DNA of 64,000 nucleotides, from NCBI GenBank assembly GCA_021209875.1, contig JAGYVD010000009.1, positions 2,790,001 through 2,854,000 of the forward strand, given 5' to 3'. A program made the position numbers and the translations under genes. The first letter of the stretch is position 1. The number at the start of each line of letters is the position of its first letter. Positions 13,444 to 25,370 of the stretch are shown piece by piece. The stretch comes from Rosellinia necatrix (taxonomy: Eukaryota > Ascomycota > Sordariomycetes > Xylariales > Xylariaceae). The notes under the pieces were generated by a model, which ran no database searches, was not told where the DNA came from, and worked only from the letters and a program-made list of their open reading frames with translations.

Positions 13444-14056
13444 TTAGGCTGGTGGTGTATCGTGTATGACAACAAGCAGGTATTTCGGTTCGGGAACGAT
13501 AACAAACTCCTGCCTTTTGGTGCGTAGCCTTAAGAGCTTTAATTCATCCTGTAAAGAGGAGATACGCTATCAGCATATCTTTTTCTCTCCAATCACCACT
13601 AGACAAACGCAGTAAAGGTGGCCAACGCAAGTTCTATGCGGGGGAGAATCATACCTCGCTGTCTGTCTCATCCACTAAGGTGCCAGCTGAGCTGAGCAAG
13701 CTCCACACCATACTCGCCAGTTCCTGCGCGGCTAGGGATTCGTTGTTCGTGTTGGTGTGAACATCGGTCGAGAAGGAGCCACTGGTGGGTGTAGGCAATG
13801 CCGGGGAAACGCCGGTATTGTTGGCACTTGAGGATGCTTTCGCAGGCCGAACAGCAGCAATCTGGCCGTTGGTCTTTAGTACGGCACCATTTGAGCGGTC
13901 AAGCATCAACCAGGCCTTCACGCCAGGCTTCTTGGATAGCCGATGTAAGGCCTCCTCCATCGAGTCAATATTGACCGAGGTCTAGCTTGTTGTCAGTGCG
14001 ATTGATGACAGCATTTGTGTCTACTTGCGTGAACGTACCAGACTTTTGTCTGCCAT
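13444..14056 (-). CDS. Roadblock/LC7-family dynein light chain (three exons)
   Basis: Exons: 14056-14039 (MADKSL), 13981-13655 and 13548-13444 (stop TAA). The introns have donors GTACGT and GTATGA and acceptors CTAG and ACAG, and the three exons sum to 450 nt (149 residues). Exon 2 begins TSVNIDSMEEALHRLSKKPGVKAWLMLDRSNGAVLKTNG and exon 3 is DELKLLRLRTKRQEFVIVPEPKYLLVVIHD. These two blocks match the start and end of the roadblock/LC7 fold. Roadblock chains bind the dynein intermediate chain and help attach cargo to the cytoplasmic dynein motor. A Ser/Ala/Asn/Thr-rich linker (about residues 58-95) separates the two conserved blocks and makes the protein longer than the roughly 100-residue animal form. 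The start ATG is supported by the in-frame splice to TSVNIDS. It is transcribed divergently from ipi1, sharing about 530 bases of promoter. Confidence 0.85.
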
Positions 14057-14587
14057 GCTTCCTCTCACAGGTGTTATGGTTAGACTCCTTTGAGAAAATT
14101 ATCAGTATAGATGGGGTCTCTGGTAGGAGCGACGTCGCAGACAACGTTGGGTGCGTTGGGGTTCAAAGGGGATTATGATTTGGCGGGGTTGCGATGCGAC
14201 GCGGTAGAGCTTCAGCCACAACTTGAATTTATTTGTTTGGTTGGTCGGTACCTAGGTACCCATAACCACCTACCTCTACCTGGAGCATTGATGGGACAGG
14301 CACCTAAACCATCAACTGATGGGTACCGTACATATAGGTAGGTAGTTAGTCTGGGGCCCACCAGGAGTGGGAAAAGGAAATAGGCGCCACAGTACGACAC
14401 CCTCCTATAATTCTGCCCTGAGCGACCGCCAAAAAGTTAAGGACGGGTCTGAGTAGATAGGTATTGATTGTCTCCCAATGGCTTAGATTACCTGCTTCGG
14501 GTACTTCAACAGCTAAGTGGCAGCACTAGATCGCCTCGCGAAGCTGGCTTCGTCACGGAATCTTGCCGCTTTCATGACTGACTTAAG
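14057..14587. promoter_or_regulatory. Shared divergent promoter region between roadblock and ipi1 genes
   Basis: 531 bases separate the two divergent start codons, so both promoters must lie here. It contains the 14-base palindrome GGTACCTAGGTACC at 14247-14260 and several TACCTACC/GGTAGGTA half-motifs (14269-14283, 14335-14344). No clear TATA box was found near either start. Assignment of function to the palindrome is inference. Confidence 0.45.
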
Positions 14588-15718
14588 ATGGGCTCTAGCG
14601 ACAGGAAAAAGAAGGAAAAGAAGAAGGACTTCCAGAAGCCCAAGTTGAAAGTCGGAAAGGCGAGGCCCAAAGCTGCCAATTTTACCGACACCAGCTTCAA
14701 GTCGAAATGTGAGATGAAAATGGGCGGAGCACCCGCCCTTTGTTTAGCCCATGCCAATTGATCGTGCCTGGCTAAATGTTGTTTTATAGCCATCGTCTTA
14801 CAGCAGCAGCTCACCGAGGCCGCGCCTGATGTGGTGGAGCGATTTAAGCACCAGCTCTCCCTTACGAGCTCTCGAACCGACACGCAACGCCGAGATGCGC
14901 TGTCCTACCTAACGGGACAGCTTTCGACGACCCCCCCCACGAACCCTGTGGGCACATCTACGCTACTTCAGAAAATTTTGCCGTTGATGCCAGATTCCTC
15001 CAAATCCGTTCGCGGCCAACTTTTGAAGCTTCTCCAACAGCTCCCGGTCGAAGAGGTCCGACCGCATCTCCAGAAAGCCATGCTCCATATTCGGGGCACT
15101 ATGACGCACCTGTCGCAGGATATTAAGGATGATGGGCTTAACTACATGGAGTGGATTCTCGACGCGGCGGGCGATGACCTGGTCGCAAGTCCCGGCTGCT
15201 GGGTCAAACCCCTGAAGGACTTCATGTCAGTCCTAGGGTGGTCTATACCGACTACACCGTCACTTGCGACGAAAGGCGGCTGGACCTCAGCGCCGCGGAC
15301 CACGTTTGGATCCAAGAAGTTTGGCCACTCGTTCCCACGCCAGATGATGGTATTGAGCAAGTTCCTGGAGCTCGGGTTTAGGCCCGCGGCCTGTCGCCCT
15401 TGGGCTTCTGGCGATTGGGCTTGTAGCATTAATACGGTCCCTCGGACACCTGACCCATTCGGATACCTTGGGCTCTTTAAGCCTCCTCGAGATGAGGACG
15501 GCGAGATCTATCGTAATCGGGAGGATAGACAGGAAATATTTGCCAAGATATTCATGGACGCGGTCGAGGCTGGCGTCGACCTGGCTAAGAAGGAAGGGGG
15601 TGCTGCCGGGCGAGCAGCCGCTGTGCTTGACCAAACACTACGAGACGGCATGGGCGATTACAGGCTCGATTTACGAGTCGATGATGATGAAAGCATTTGG
15701 ACCGGGTATATCATGTAG
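14588..15718 (+). CDS. ipi1: Pre-rRNA-processing protein Ipi1 (Rix1 complex, TEX10 family)
   Basis: Exon 1 (14588-14708) encodes the basic N-terminus MGSSDRKKKEKKKDFQKPKLKVGKARPKAANFTDTSFKSK. An 81-base intron (donor GTGAGA, acceptor TTATAG) follows. Exon 2 (14790-15718) continues SIVLQQQLTEAAPDVVERFKHQLSLTSSRTDTQRRDALSYLTGQL, giving 349 residues with the TAG at 15716. The KVGK..P.NFTDTSFK..SIVL..Q sequence and the helical HEAT-like segment up to about residue 200 are diagnostic of Ipi1. Ipi1 works with Rix1 and Ipi3 in the nucleus, in ITS2 processing and maturation of the 60S pre-ribosome. The length matches fungal orthologues. The antisense frame covering exon 1 and the intron has no support. 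Confidence 0.93.
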
Positions 15719-15946
15719 ATACGAGTATTTAGTAGAACTTCGTAGGCTCAATGGACTCACATCTCGGCCTTCCTTATGACTTGTCAAAAGCAACAAGCCC
15801 ATGCCCTGACATATATGGCTCTGTCTGTTTGTTTGGTTCCCAGAAATCACACACAAGTTATAAGCCTATGAAGCATTCATCAATTCTTGGTTCGCTTGTC
15901 TAGATACCTAAAGTCTACCACCAGGCATCCTTGTATCACATAAGCA

Positions 15947-15985
15947 TTCATCGCCGTTCTTCATCGCCGTTCTTCATCGCCGTTC
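15947..15985. repeat. Three tandem copies of a 13-base unit
   Basis: TTCATCGCCGTTC is repeated three times without mismatch, about 230 bases downstream of the ipi1 stop. Confidence 0.9.
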
Positions 15986-16985
15986 CTCTTTTGAAGCTGC
16001 TTCCTTTCCTATAGCTAAGAAACAACACACCATGTACTTAAGTAAGTACCTAGGTATCTCCATACATGCTGTTGCTCCCTGGCAATCACCACCGGTAGCT
16101 TAATAGTGATCTTGAGGCAGTTACACCTTCCTCGCATACTTAATCTGCCTACCCATGTAGCAACTTGCTCCTTCTCTTTGCTTGACTAGGTGCTTTCCCA
16201 CAGGTTCATAAACATTGCACATTGTTTGTCCTACCATAGGTACTTAGTCCCTTCCACTTGGTGCTTCCTACTTAGTCCTCCCTAAGTCCCTTTTTTTTAT
16301 TCTTCTCCAAGATATTCACTGCTGCCATATTCCATGGGAATCACAAACCTACCTACCTTCCTATATCTTTGTGTTGGGCAACCCAACTATTTGCCTTCTT
16401 ACCTGCCTATGTGTTAGGGGTAACAGCAAGGTTAGTATCTACTATGAATGCCTACCTATCTATCTACTTTCCTTATTCATATTTTGCTTATGTTTACTTC
16501 CTTTGATCCCTCCCATGATCTTTGCCTAGTAGTTAACAACCTACTTAATGCAAGTACTTGGGTGGAGGTATCACTACACCTACTGCCATCATCCTCCAGC
16601 ATCACTAACATCCCATCCATCTCTCCCCTGGCCTGATCCTCTCCCACGCAAATCCACCGTATCCTCAGCCTTTGAGGTTGAGATATGTTATCTTTGCATC
16701 CTCCGGCTGCCAGCAAACACGTGGAACCGCATTACCTACCTACTTACCTAGGTAGCTACCCATTCCCATCTCCAAGTCATCAGCAATCAGTGCCTGCCTA
16801 AGTGACTACCTGAGTAGGTTGCTGCCATATTCACAGGCCCCTTCCCTGCCCCAGTATCTCTCTCTGTGCACTTTCCCCCTCCTTCAATTTCCATGGCTAC
16901 CTACCCCTAGGTGCCTGTTCATTGATAAGGCTTGATATCCAAATAGGTACCTAGGCACTTACCAACTCACTACCTAACAGGTAAA

Positions 16986-17028
16986 TACCTACCTACCTAC
17001 CTACCTACCTACCTACCTACCTACCTAA
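16986..17028. repeat. TACC tetranucleotide microsatellite
   Basis: About ten uninterrupted TACC units, the longest of many CTAC/GTAG tetranucleotide runs in this window. Confidence 0.9.
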
Positions 17029-17874
17029 TCTCCCTCATCACAAGGCTCACGTTTTTAATCCTGCCCTTTTTATCCCTTCTCCCATCCTCTTTAAGTCAAG
17101 GCCCAACTGGTTCTCTTGGGTGACCGGAGCACTTCTTCGACCCCGGCTAATGCCAGATATCTTCTCTTCTAGGTGCGAAGTATCTAGATAGTAGGTGAAG
17201 GCAAGTACTTTCAGCTCCGCATTGATATACACCTTGTGACAACATCCGCTGCCCCTTCGGTCTTTATACCCAAACCTCCGACACTACTTACTTCACGTTC
17301 CCATAGGCTAACGGTTCTACCTAGCATCGCTGCTGCCGGCTCTGCATACACTCAGACCTCCCAGACCTTCCTACCTAAGCAGTCCTGCTATAAACCATCC
17401 AAGGTAAGTGCCTAGGTGCCGCATCTCATATGGATAGGACCTATTCATTGGCCTACCACGCTGCAGTCCCGCGAGCTTGAGTACTTATCTACCCTACCAG
17501 GCACCCGCTCCAGGTTCTAATACATTTCCATACATCCAACCATCCAGATTCAAACTTCGGTTTTGAGAAGAAGGTCATACATTAAGTAAGTTGAGCCTCT
17601 CTTGAATAAATTCATTGCACACGTCGCCTCATGGTTTCTTGGCGTATATTATTGCCGCCTACTTCGCTTCCTCATATGGTATTTTTGGTGCTGGATATGG
17701 TTTAGAACCTATCATTATGCTTCAGTTTTATCCTTAGTGTCACTAATTTTTAGCAACTGATAACTACTATCGGTCACTGGCTTCCCGTTCCCTCCCACAC
17801 TAAGAGTACTGACCTCTTAATCTTTGCATAGAAGATTTTCAGGACTCTACCCCATATATTTTGATCTCTTGATC

Positions 17875-19917
17875 ATGTCGGGCTGGAACAATAACGACGA
17901 TTTGGGGGCTGCACTCCCTGAAGCCTCACAGCGCAATGGGGTTCAGCCTGCGGACGTTACGACCGAGGCTCGCACTGCGCCGGTCGGAGACTGGGGTGCG
18001 AAAATTGAGAATAACTACGAGGAAACCCGTGATGTTGAGTGGGAGGGAAATGTGAGAGTCTACGAGTGGGATGGAGAGCAGGGAGATATTGGTCCCGTGC
18101 ATCCAGAGCTCGAATCCCAGCTATTTGGAGACCCTGACACCCGTGATCCCCAGGGGATTGACTTCAGCAAGTAAGTTACGAATCAGCTTTTATATGTTCT
18201 TCACTTACACTGACTGGCATAGGATCGATAAGATTAATGTGACCCAGGAGGGCCTTCAGCGTATTGCCCCTATTCACTCGTTCAAGGACGCCGGTTTACA
18301 TCCAGCTATGCTTGAAAATGTCATCAAGTGTGGCTACAAGACTCCGACTCCAATCCAACGATATTGCATCCCGGCCATCAAGATGGGATATGACTTACTC
18401 GCAATCGCTCAAACTGGTGAGTGATCGAGTTTTATTCCTTTTAACTACGGATTTCAATGGCAACAGCTGATACTTTGACCAGGCTCAGGAAAAACAGCTG
18501 CTTACTTGATCCCGATTCTCAATCATCTCATGGGTAAAGCGAAGAAGCTAGCCGCGCCTCGTCCAAGCCCCGACGAGGTAGCTAATGGAGCTCGTGTCTG
18601 CGCCGAACCGTTAGTTGTCGTTGTCGTGCCTGCTCGCGAATTGGCAATTCAGATTTTTAACCAAGCTCGCAAATTTTGTTATCGTACCATGCTCCGCCCT
18701 TGCGTCGTCTATGGTGGTGGCCCTATGCGAGATCAGATCGGCAATCTTCATCGAGGATGCGACGTCCTTATTGGATCGCCCGGCCGTCTTATACATTTGA
18801 TGGAAGAAGACAATGTCTTGTCGTTTCGCAGAGTCAAGTACATGGTTGTCGATGAAGCAGACGAGATGCTACACGCTGCCTGGGAGGAAGAATTCAACAA
18901 AATTCTCCGCGGAGGAGGTAAGATATGGCAATCTCATGAAACATTTAAAGCTATATTGACATCATGAGTAGAACAGGACGAGGGCAATGTCAAATATATG
19001 CTCTTTTCTGCTACCTTCCCTACTGCTATTCGAAAGCTAGCCACAACACACCTTGCCGAGAACTATGTGCGCATAAAGGTTGGGCGCGTTGGAAGCACCC
19101 ATGAAAACATTAAGCAGGATGTCATTTTCACCGAGCCGTCCATGAAGAAGCAAGCCTTGATTGATCTTCTATACTCCTTGAAGCCAGCAAGAACAATCAT
19201 TTTTGTCAACAACAAGAGAATGGCCGACGAACTGGATGATTTTTTGTTCAACAAAGATCTTCCGTGTACCTCTATGCATGCTGACCGCACTCAAAGAGAG
19301 CGCGAAGATGCAATGAGAGCCTTTCGATTGGGAAACACTCCCCTACTTATTACCACTGGTGTCACCGCTCGCGGTATTGACGTTCGCAACGTGATGCATG
19401 TCATCAATTATGATCTTCCGACCATGGATCATGGTGGTATAGAGGAATATGTTCACCGTATCGGTAATTATCCCCTACTATACCCTGCCGCGTCCCTATC
19501 TAACATGATATAGGCCGTACCGGACGAATTGGCCATCATGGTCTCGCCACCTCCTTTTATACGGAGCGAGATGAGCCCATTGCCCAACTTTTGACAATGA
19601 TCCTGATGGAGACCGGCCAAGAGATCCCAGACTTCCTTGAGCAATACAAACCTGAAGAAACCGATGTGTCGAAGCTTAAATTTGAGTATGATACCGACGA
19701 GGAAGACCCAGGTGAAACTGGTGCTGGCTGGGGTGCTGACGAGGCCAATGGTAAGAGTGAAGCCACTGGCGATGGTTGGGCCGTTGACGGTGATTCGGGC
19801 GCCACGAACGGCGGTGATCATGCGAATAACTCTGGCGGCGATACCGGCGCGTGGGGAGCGACCACCAATGGTGGTAATGATGGCTGGGGCGCGTCAGGTG
19901 ATCGAGGTGCCTGGTAA
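17875..19917 (+). CDS. DEAD-box ATP-dependent RNA helicase, Ded1/DDX3-like (five exons)
   Basis: Exons: 17875-18170, 18223-18416, 18483-18917, 18972-19463 and 19514-19917, all joined in frame to give 606 residues. Motifs in order: TPTPIQ (Q motif), AQTGSGKT (161-168, motif I), PARELAIQ (Ia), SPGRL (Ib), DEAD (287-290, II), SAT (321-323, III), RGIDV (V) and HRIGRTGR (470-477, VI, split by the last intron). The N-terminus is acidic and Trp-rich (GDWGAKIENNYEETRDVEWEG). The C-terminus is Gly/Asp/Trp-rich (GAGWGADE...DGWGASG). The family unwinds RNA at the expense of ATP, and Ded1 acts in translation initiation. Several motif residues differ from the usual PTRELA and TPGR, so this is probably a diverged Ded1-like paralogue, not Ded1 itself. 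The start ATG (MSGWNNNDD) was preferred over an in-frame ATG at 17824, which lies in likely leader sequence. Confidence 0.92.
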
Positions 19918-22900
19918 AGCCGCAAAACCTAAGTCTATTGATGTTAACACAGCATCAAGACAAGGTGCCAAGCTAGTGTCCACACTCTGGTATGGCATCC
20001 AAGGAGACGCATATTCCATAAGAAACAGGGAAATTGTTTAGCACGTGCGTTAAGTTGATGATAGCATGTCTGGCGAGGTAGTTTGATAGTTCTACAGGCC
20101 TAGTGACTGCGATAGCCATCTCTCGCTCGCTATGATTTACGCCCATAGCTGGTTATTAGGTCGGAAAGTTTGAAGGCTACTTGAGCAGGGATTCAACACA
20201 ATAATTCGGCAGACCCCAAAAAATGGTGGCATAGGTAGTGCTAATACATCACTTGACTTTCGCGTTCGGTTTCGTTCGGTTTCGTAAACTTGGATGTTGC
20301 CCATGTCGTCGCGATATCGTCGGCGTGGGCGGTAACGTCCTTTGGATGGAAACCCAGTAGATTCATTTAATATATACCTAATACGCCGAGCCATATGTTA
20401 ACCATTACCATTAAAATGCATTAAGAATATGAAAAATATGGACCAGGGGATACGAGTATTAATATGTAATTAACTAAATTACCAAGGGCGACGACATTGC
20501 ACGTCCGGAGGTAGCGATAAAGTTACTTTGTGAGCATAAGCACATTTACTAAGCAAAATATCGCTCTCTAATAGACGTGGATTCTGCATCGCTGCTGAAA
20601 AGATGAGAAGAACATGATGGGGATATTTGAAAAGGCTCAACATTTATTGATACCATCCACTTATTAGACGATTATGAGTGTCCAAATATGAATTCTTAGC
20701 TCGTTTTCTCTCTCCTTTTTCTCCTGGAGGGAATCAAAAGGTACCATAGTTGTTGTTGAGCTGTCTAAATGCAGGAAGCTGGCGGCTTATGCCAAGTCAC
20801 CAGCTACCCAGGTTTCATTCGTCTGTTCGGGTTTGGTACATCAAACGTTGTTTGTAATTCGTCTAAAATTGACGCATTCGGGCCTGCTGTTATCAAGTAA
20901 CAGGCAGACAGAGAAGATATAATATGGTGGATCCGAAAGAATGGAATATACTTGAGTACCTACCTGCCTACCTTACCTATCCAAGCAGCTGACAGGTGTA
21001 TATTAAACAGGTGTATATCGAGTAAGGCCACGGTCATAGCCGAATAACCGAACGCGGAGAACCGAGTTTCTTAGGCCTGGGGTCCCATTCGACCGATCGG
21101 AATGGTGCCGATATTGCTTCTACTAATATAAATATCTCCATTATCAAACTTTTCACCCCCCTCCCCTCCCCCCCCCTTTCACAGTTACCGTCACTTTGGA
21201 GGCTGTGTAAAGAGGAGGGGGAGTGCAATAAGCGAAGAATGGCCTTTCCGTAGTATCGATACGTACCAGATATCATTTTCTTGACAGAAAAAAAAAGTTC
21301 AAAGCCCAACGCGAGCGGCGTATCGGGAGCAGGTAAGTGTGTTTCCGCTAGATGAAGGGACCTACCTATAGCGCTAGAAGGAGGGAGGCGAGGAGGCGCT
21401 CCACGCCCAACTACCTACCTTGTCGCACGTACCCAGACCATCCGAGCCTATCGAAGCACCTGGCTAGATAGCCTCGATGCTTCCTCTCTCCCCTCCGCCT
21501 AATCTACCTTATTCCCCCTCACCATATACTAAAAAAAAAAAAAAGAGACAAAACCCACTTATGGTGGTGGCAAACATGAAATCCATCCCACGACACCTGG
21601 CTCCATGCGAGGCAAGCGGATTGCGTAGCTGGGTCAAATCGGCGGGACGCACACGCCTACCCGCCTGGCACCGCAAAAAAAAAAAAAGCGCGCACAGCGG
21701 AAAGAAAAAAAGTAATATCCATTAAAACGTTCGCATGGGGAGAGGGAGGGGAAGGAGGGGGGGAGAAGCCACAAGACGAAGGAGAAGGGGAAGAGGGGAA
21801 GAGGAGGAAGAGGATGGACGTAAGAAAGACCAAAGCGTCATCGTGATTGTAACCATCGTGAACAGCACTGCCATCCGCAGTATGGGGAATCCGGGCCAGA
21901 ATTCACGCAGGGAACTACCATGTCGATGTCCGGGAGCACATCTTTAGCGTGACCACCCTCCGGAGCTCGTCATCCTCCTAATCCGCCACCTTTGCGTCAA
22001 AAGTCAATATAGCGTACTTTATAACACACGCGCATAAGACGGATGGGTGGGCGTGCGGTGGGTGTGGAGGTTCATCCGCCAGTCCCGGCTTTGGTGCTCT
22101 CGAAACATAGGAACGAAGGCTCGTCGTGCTTGGCGCTCGCCAATCCAAAGCGTTGGTTGCCTAGAGACCAAAGTTTGATCTAGAAACGTTGACGACAGGG
22201 GTAGGCCGCTAACGTTCCTTCAATATGATTGGCCGAGAGCTTGTTTTCAACGCTTTCTCCCCAGTGACTCACCCGCCGGGGCGATGGGATGGCCTCGTCG
22301 CATGATTCACACGGGCCAGCAAATCACAAATTCACAGGTTCGTTTGGTGGGCAGACCCTGGCTGGTGAGCGGGCGACTTGTACATTCATCAGCCAACCGT
22401 TCGGTAGTCGCAGACATTCGACATCCACTTGAATTCTAAGAGACATCAACCATGATGTGCAGAAACAACTTGGAGGGAACACACGAGAACAGTAACTGTC
22501 AGGATAGGCTTAGCCTCCCGAAACGGATTAAACCTAACAGCAGTCGTCCTGCTTGAAGCGGTTTTCAGATTTGGAAGCTATCTTCGAGGTTGGTTTTGCA
22601 TCTCTCACAGAGCAACCTAAAGCGTTCGTTTGCTATTAGCTCCTCGCTACGCAAAACTTGTGTAGACTAAATCCCTAATTCCACTCCACTTGGGGATTGT
22701 ACGGCTATCGGCCTAGCAGAAAGCGCAAAGCGTATTTCAACGATGGCTATCTCGGCCGACCGGTAAAACTATTGATAGGTCTTGCGAGTAAACCAAGGGA
22801 GGAATTAATGCCACAAACTCCGAGTTGATGCAAGCCGACCTCAAGTTCTTGAGTCGCCAAAACAACTGTTCAGGGAACAATATCGGTGGCGATACTCGTC

Positions 22901-23245
22901 TCCCTGGTCTGCAACGTGCCTTCACCCCCGTGCACGAATAATTACCCCTGAACACCAAACAAAGCCGACCCCGGCTACAGTGAATCGTACAAGCAGCAAC
23001 CAGCCTTCTTGGCAATCCTCCCGTAATGCTGTAATCCAGAAAATGCATGCAGGCTGGGTGATACTCTTTTCGAGCATCTCCTGAACCTGCCTTCCAGGTT
23101 GTCTATAAACAAAGTAAGTTTCAACGGGTGGTATCAACAGTCCGATATCAATGCAGTTCCCCTAGGACAAAGGAAACGGTTGAATATTATGACAAGGATT
23201 CGGTAGGATTTTGGTTCTCGAAGTGACTGTGGCTTTTCGATACCT
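19918..23245. other. Intergenic region, no supportable gene
   Basis: Convergent 3' ends of the helicase and cyclin genes flank this stretch. It includes poly-A tracts near 21530 and 21676, a G/A-rich run at 21735-21815 and several short ORFs on both strands with no recognisable domains. I see no RNA gene or transposon signature. Confidence 0.55.
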
Positions 23246-25370
23246 CTAGTTCAAGATACCTTCCCACATCCCCGGTCCACCGGGTCCCCCAACCGCGGGA
23301 TGGATGGTGGGGATAACGTAAGGATGGATGGTATCCTCAGTCGAACAGCAAAGCCGCTTTCTACAGCCATCGTCTGAGGTGCGAATAGGCGTTTGACGAG
23401 CGTCTAGATTAGCTGCCGACCGATTGTCCACCATTCCATCATGCCATTCGTTCTCATTATACAGGTCATACCGTCCACTTAACATCCCTCGAACATTCTC
23501 TTGCAGAGAATCATCAGTAGACACTCGTCGACTTCGCTTCAGGCCAAGCCGATTCGACAAACCTACTTGGGTATTCGAATGGTGGTAATTATGGAGTTCC
23601 TGCAGAGCACGTGCCGCATCCGCCGCATCTTCCATATCACAATCTCGCCGCGCCAATGGCGTGTCTAATGACATTTGATACAAATCCTTACCCACCGTGC
23701 CGGTGTAGGATTCGGGCGAAGACGTGATGCAATTCTCTTCATAATCCTCCGGGACCGGGGCGATGGCTGGTTTCATGATATATCTCTCACCATACAACTT
23801 CGCATTCCGGCATCGCGCCTGAACATCAAGTTTGACGGACGGCGCGCTGGCCAGCGATGAGGCTGATGAGATTGAGGACGAACGTGATGTACGTGATGAA
23901 TCCGAAACCATCGATTCCGGCGAGGATGCTGTGGAGATAGAATTGGCTAGAGAAGGGCGTCGAGCTAACATGTGACCGCGAGGCGAGGTGCTGATGGAGC
24001 CCGGCCACCTATCCAAATTTTGACACGCAGATACTTGAGCAGCCTGAGCCATAGCAAAACTCATGGAGCATCTCCCACCGAGCAGCGAAGTCGCCGTGGT
24101 TACCGCAGGTGTGCAGAACCCGCTCAATTGTGGTGTTAATCGAGGGGTGGGAAGTAAGCCAAGCGCAGGGGCAAGTCGCCCGGGTGTAGTGGCACCGGCT
24201 AGTGCCGGCTCCATCACCGTAGGGGTGGCAATATTTTTAGGTGTGGGTGTTACATCGAACACCTCGATAGGGGGCGAGGCCCTAACTTGAGGGGTTAAGG
24301 GTGACGAGCTGGGCGATTCATGAAGAGATGACGGAACTCTCCGTGCAGAGGGATTAATAGGTAATAAATCTTCAATATTGCCTAGGCCGGGGTCAAGCTG
24401 CTGGATCAGATTCTTCCATTCCAGACATCGTTGCTCTGACACTTTGAAGCATGCCGAACCTGATGACGGGGGTTGGGAAGGGATGTGCTTGAGAATGATC
24501 TCAGTCCAGCGCTTAAACACAGCGTCGGTGATATGCAGTTTCCAGTTCACGGCACTCAAAAATGCCATCTCGTTCTGGTTGATTTCTTGAGTGGCAAGCC
24601 CGGAGATTTTGCTCCAAGCCCTGGCGGAGTAATTACGGTCTTGGAGATACTTAGATGCCAAGATCAGAGCGGCTAGAAACATGCGGCGGCCGCATTGGAG
24701 CGCTCGGACTGCATGAATGTCATCAGGCTGCTCCATAGTAAAATCATGGCTGGGCACATGGGGCTTGACGAGAATTAGGTAGTACAAGGCTACTTGCAGG
24801 GTAGAGTAGCTGGTGCGAGAGCGGCGGAGCGTCTCTTGAATGAAGGTGCGCAGCGGCAGTACGGCCTTATGGCCCAGTTCTTGTCGGTGGAAGACGGAGG
24901 CCAGAGGCCAGATGGCCTCGACTATTTGCGTTGACGAATCTAGAGTTATTGAGCGTTTGGAACCGGGTGCGGGGTGAATCGTTCTGAAGCTTACCAACAA
25001 GGTTATCGACGAAGTTGACCTTGCGATCGCTCTGGCGCGCAAGGGTGGGGGGGCCATTCCTGGTTACCGCACTGTTACTCGTCCTTCGCGGGTTCTGCTG
25101 CTGGGTCTGTGCAACCTCGACCTGTTGCGATCGTCCAATGCGCGTACGGCCGCGGCCCCGGCAAAGGGGGGGTTGCTGAGAGCACAAATAGGCATCGCAT
25201 GGGTTGGAGTCCGATGTGGTGGAACCCGAGGAAGTATCGGAAGCCTGCGACAAGGGCTCGGAAAAGATGGAGGTGGAGGAGGACGAGGCTGAGGAAGCCA
25301 GGGGAGAGTCATACGGGCCATCTTGGAAAGATTTGGCGGTGTCGTGCAGCGAATCGTGTTCGCTGTACAT
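23246..25370 (-). CDS. Pho80/Pcl-type cyclin (two exons)
   Basis: Exon 1 (25370-24995) encodes a Ser/Gln-rich N-terminus, and exon 2 (24939-23246) the rest. The 55-base intron has donor GTAAGC and acceptor CTCTAG and joins NFVDNLV to DSSTQIVEAIW in frame; total 689 residues. The cyclin box covers about residues 128-280: VFHRQELGHKAVLPLRTFIQETLRRSRTSYSTLQVALYYLILVKP, then RRMFLAALILASKYLQDRNYSARAWSKISGL, then FLSAVNWKLHIT. This is the pattern of the Pcl/Pho80 family, which activates Pho85-like cyclin-dependent kinases in nutrient and cell-cycle signalling. The long C-terminal half (about 300-689) is Ser/Pro-rich and probably disordered, a likely site of phosphorylation-dependent control. Closest named relative by pattern is Pcl5, but I cannot confirm orthology. 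Confidence 0.88.

Larger units (their letters stand above)
15719..17874. other. Intergenic region / pyrimidine-rich leader of the helicase gene
   Basis: No gene seen. The plus strand is strongly C/T-rich and full of CTAC-type motifs, including TACCTAGGTA palindromes at 16047-16056 and 16745-16754. It probably carries the ipi1 3' end, the helicase promoter and a long 5' leader. A TTTGCATAG acceptor just before 17830 and GTAAGT at 17586 could bound a leader intron, but this is speculative. Confidence 0.5.

Noticed and set aside
14572..14883. 103-codon minus-strand ORF
   Set aside because: It covers ipi1 exon 1 and its intron, where the plus strand gives a clear Ipi1 protein.
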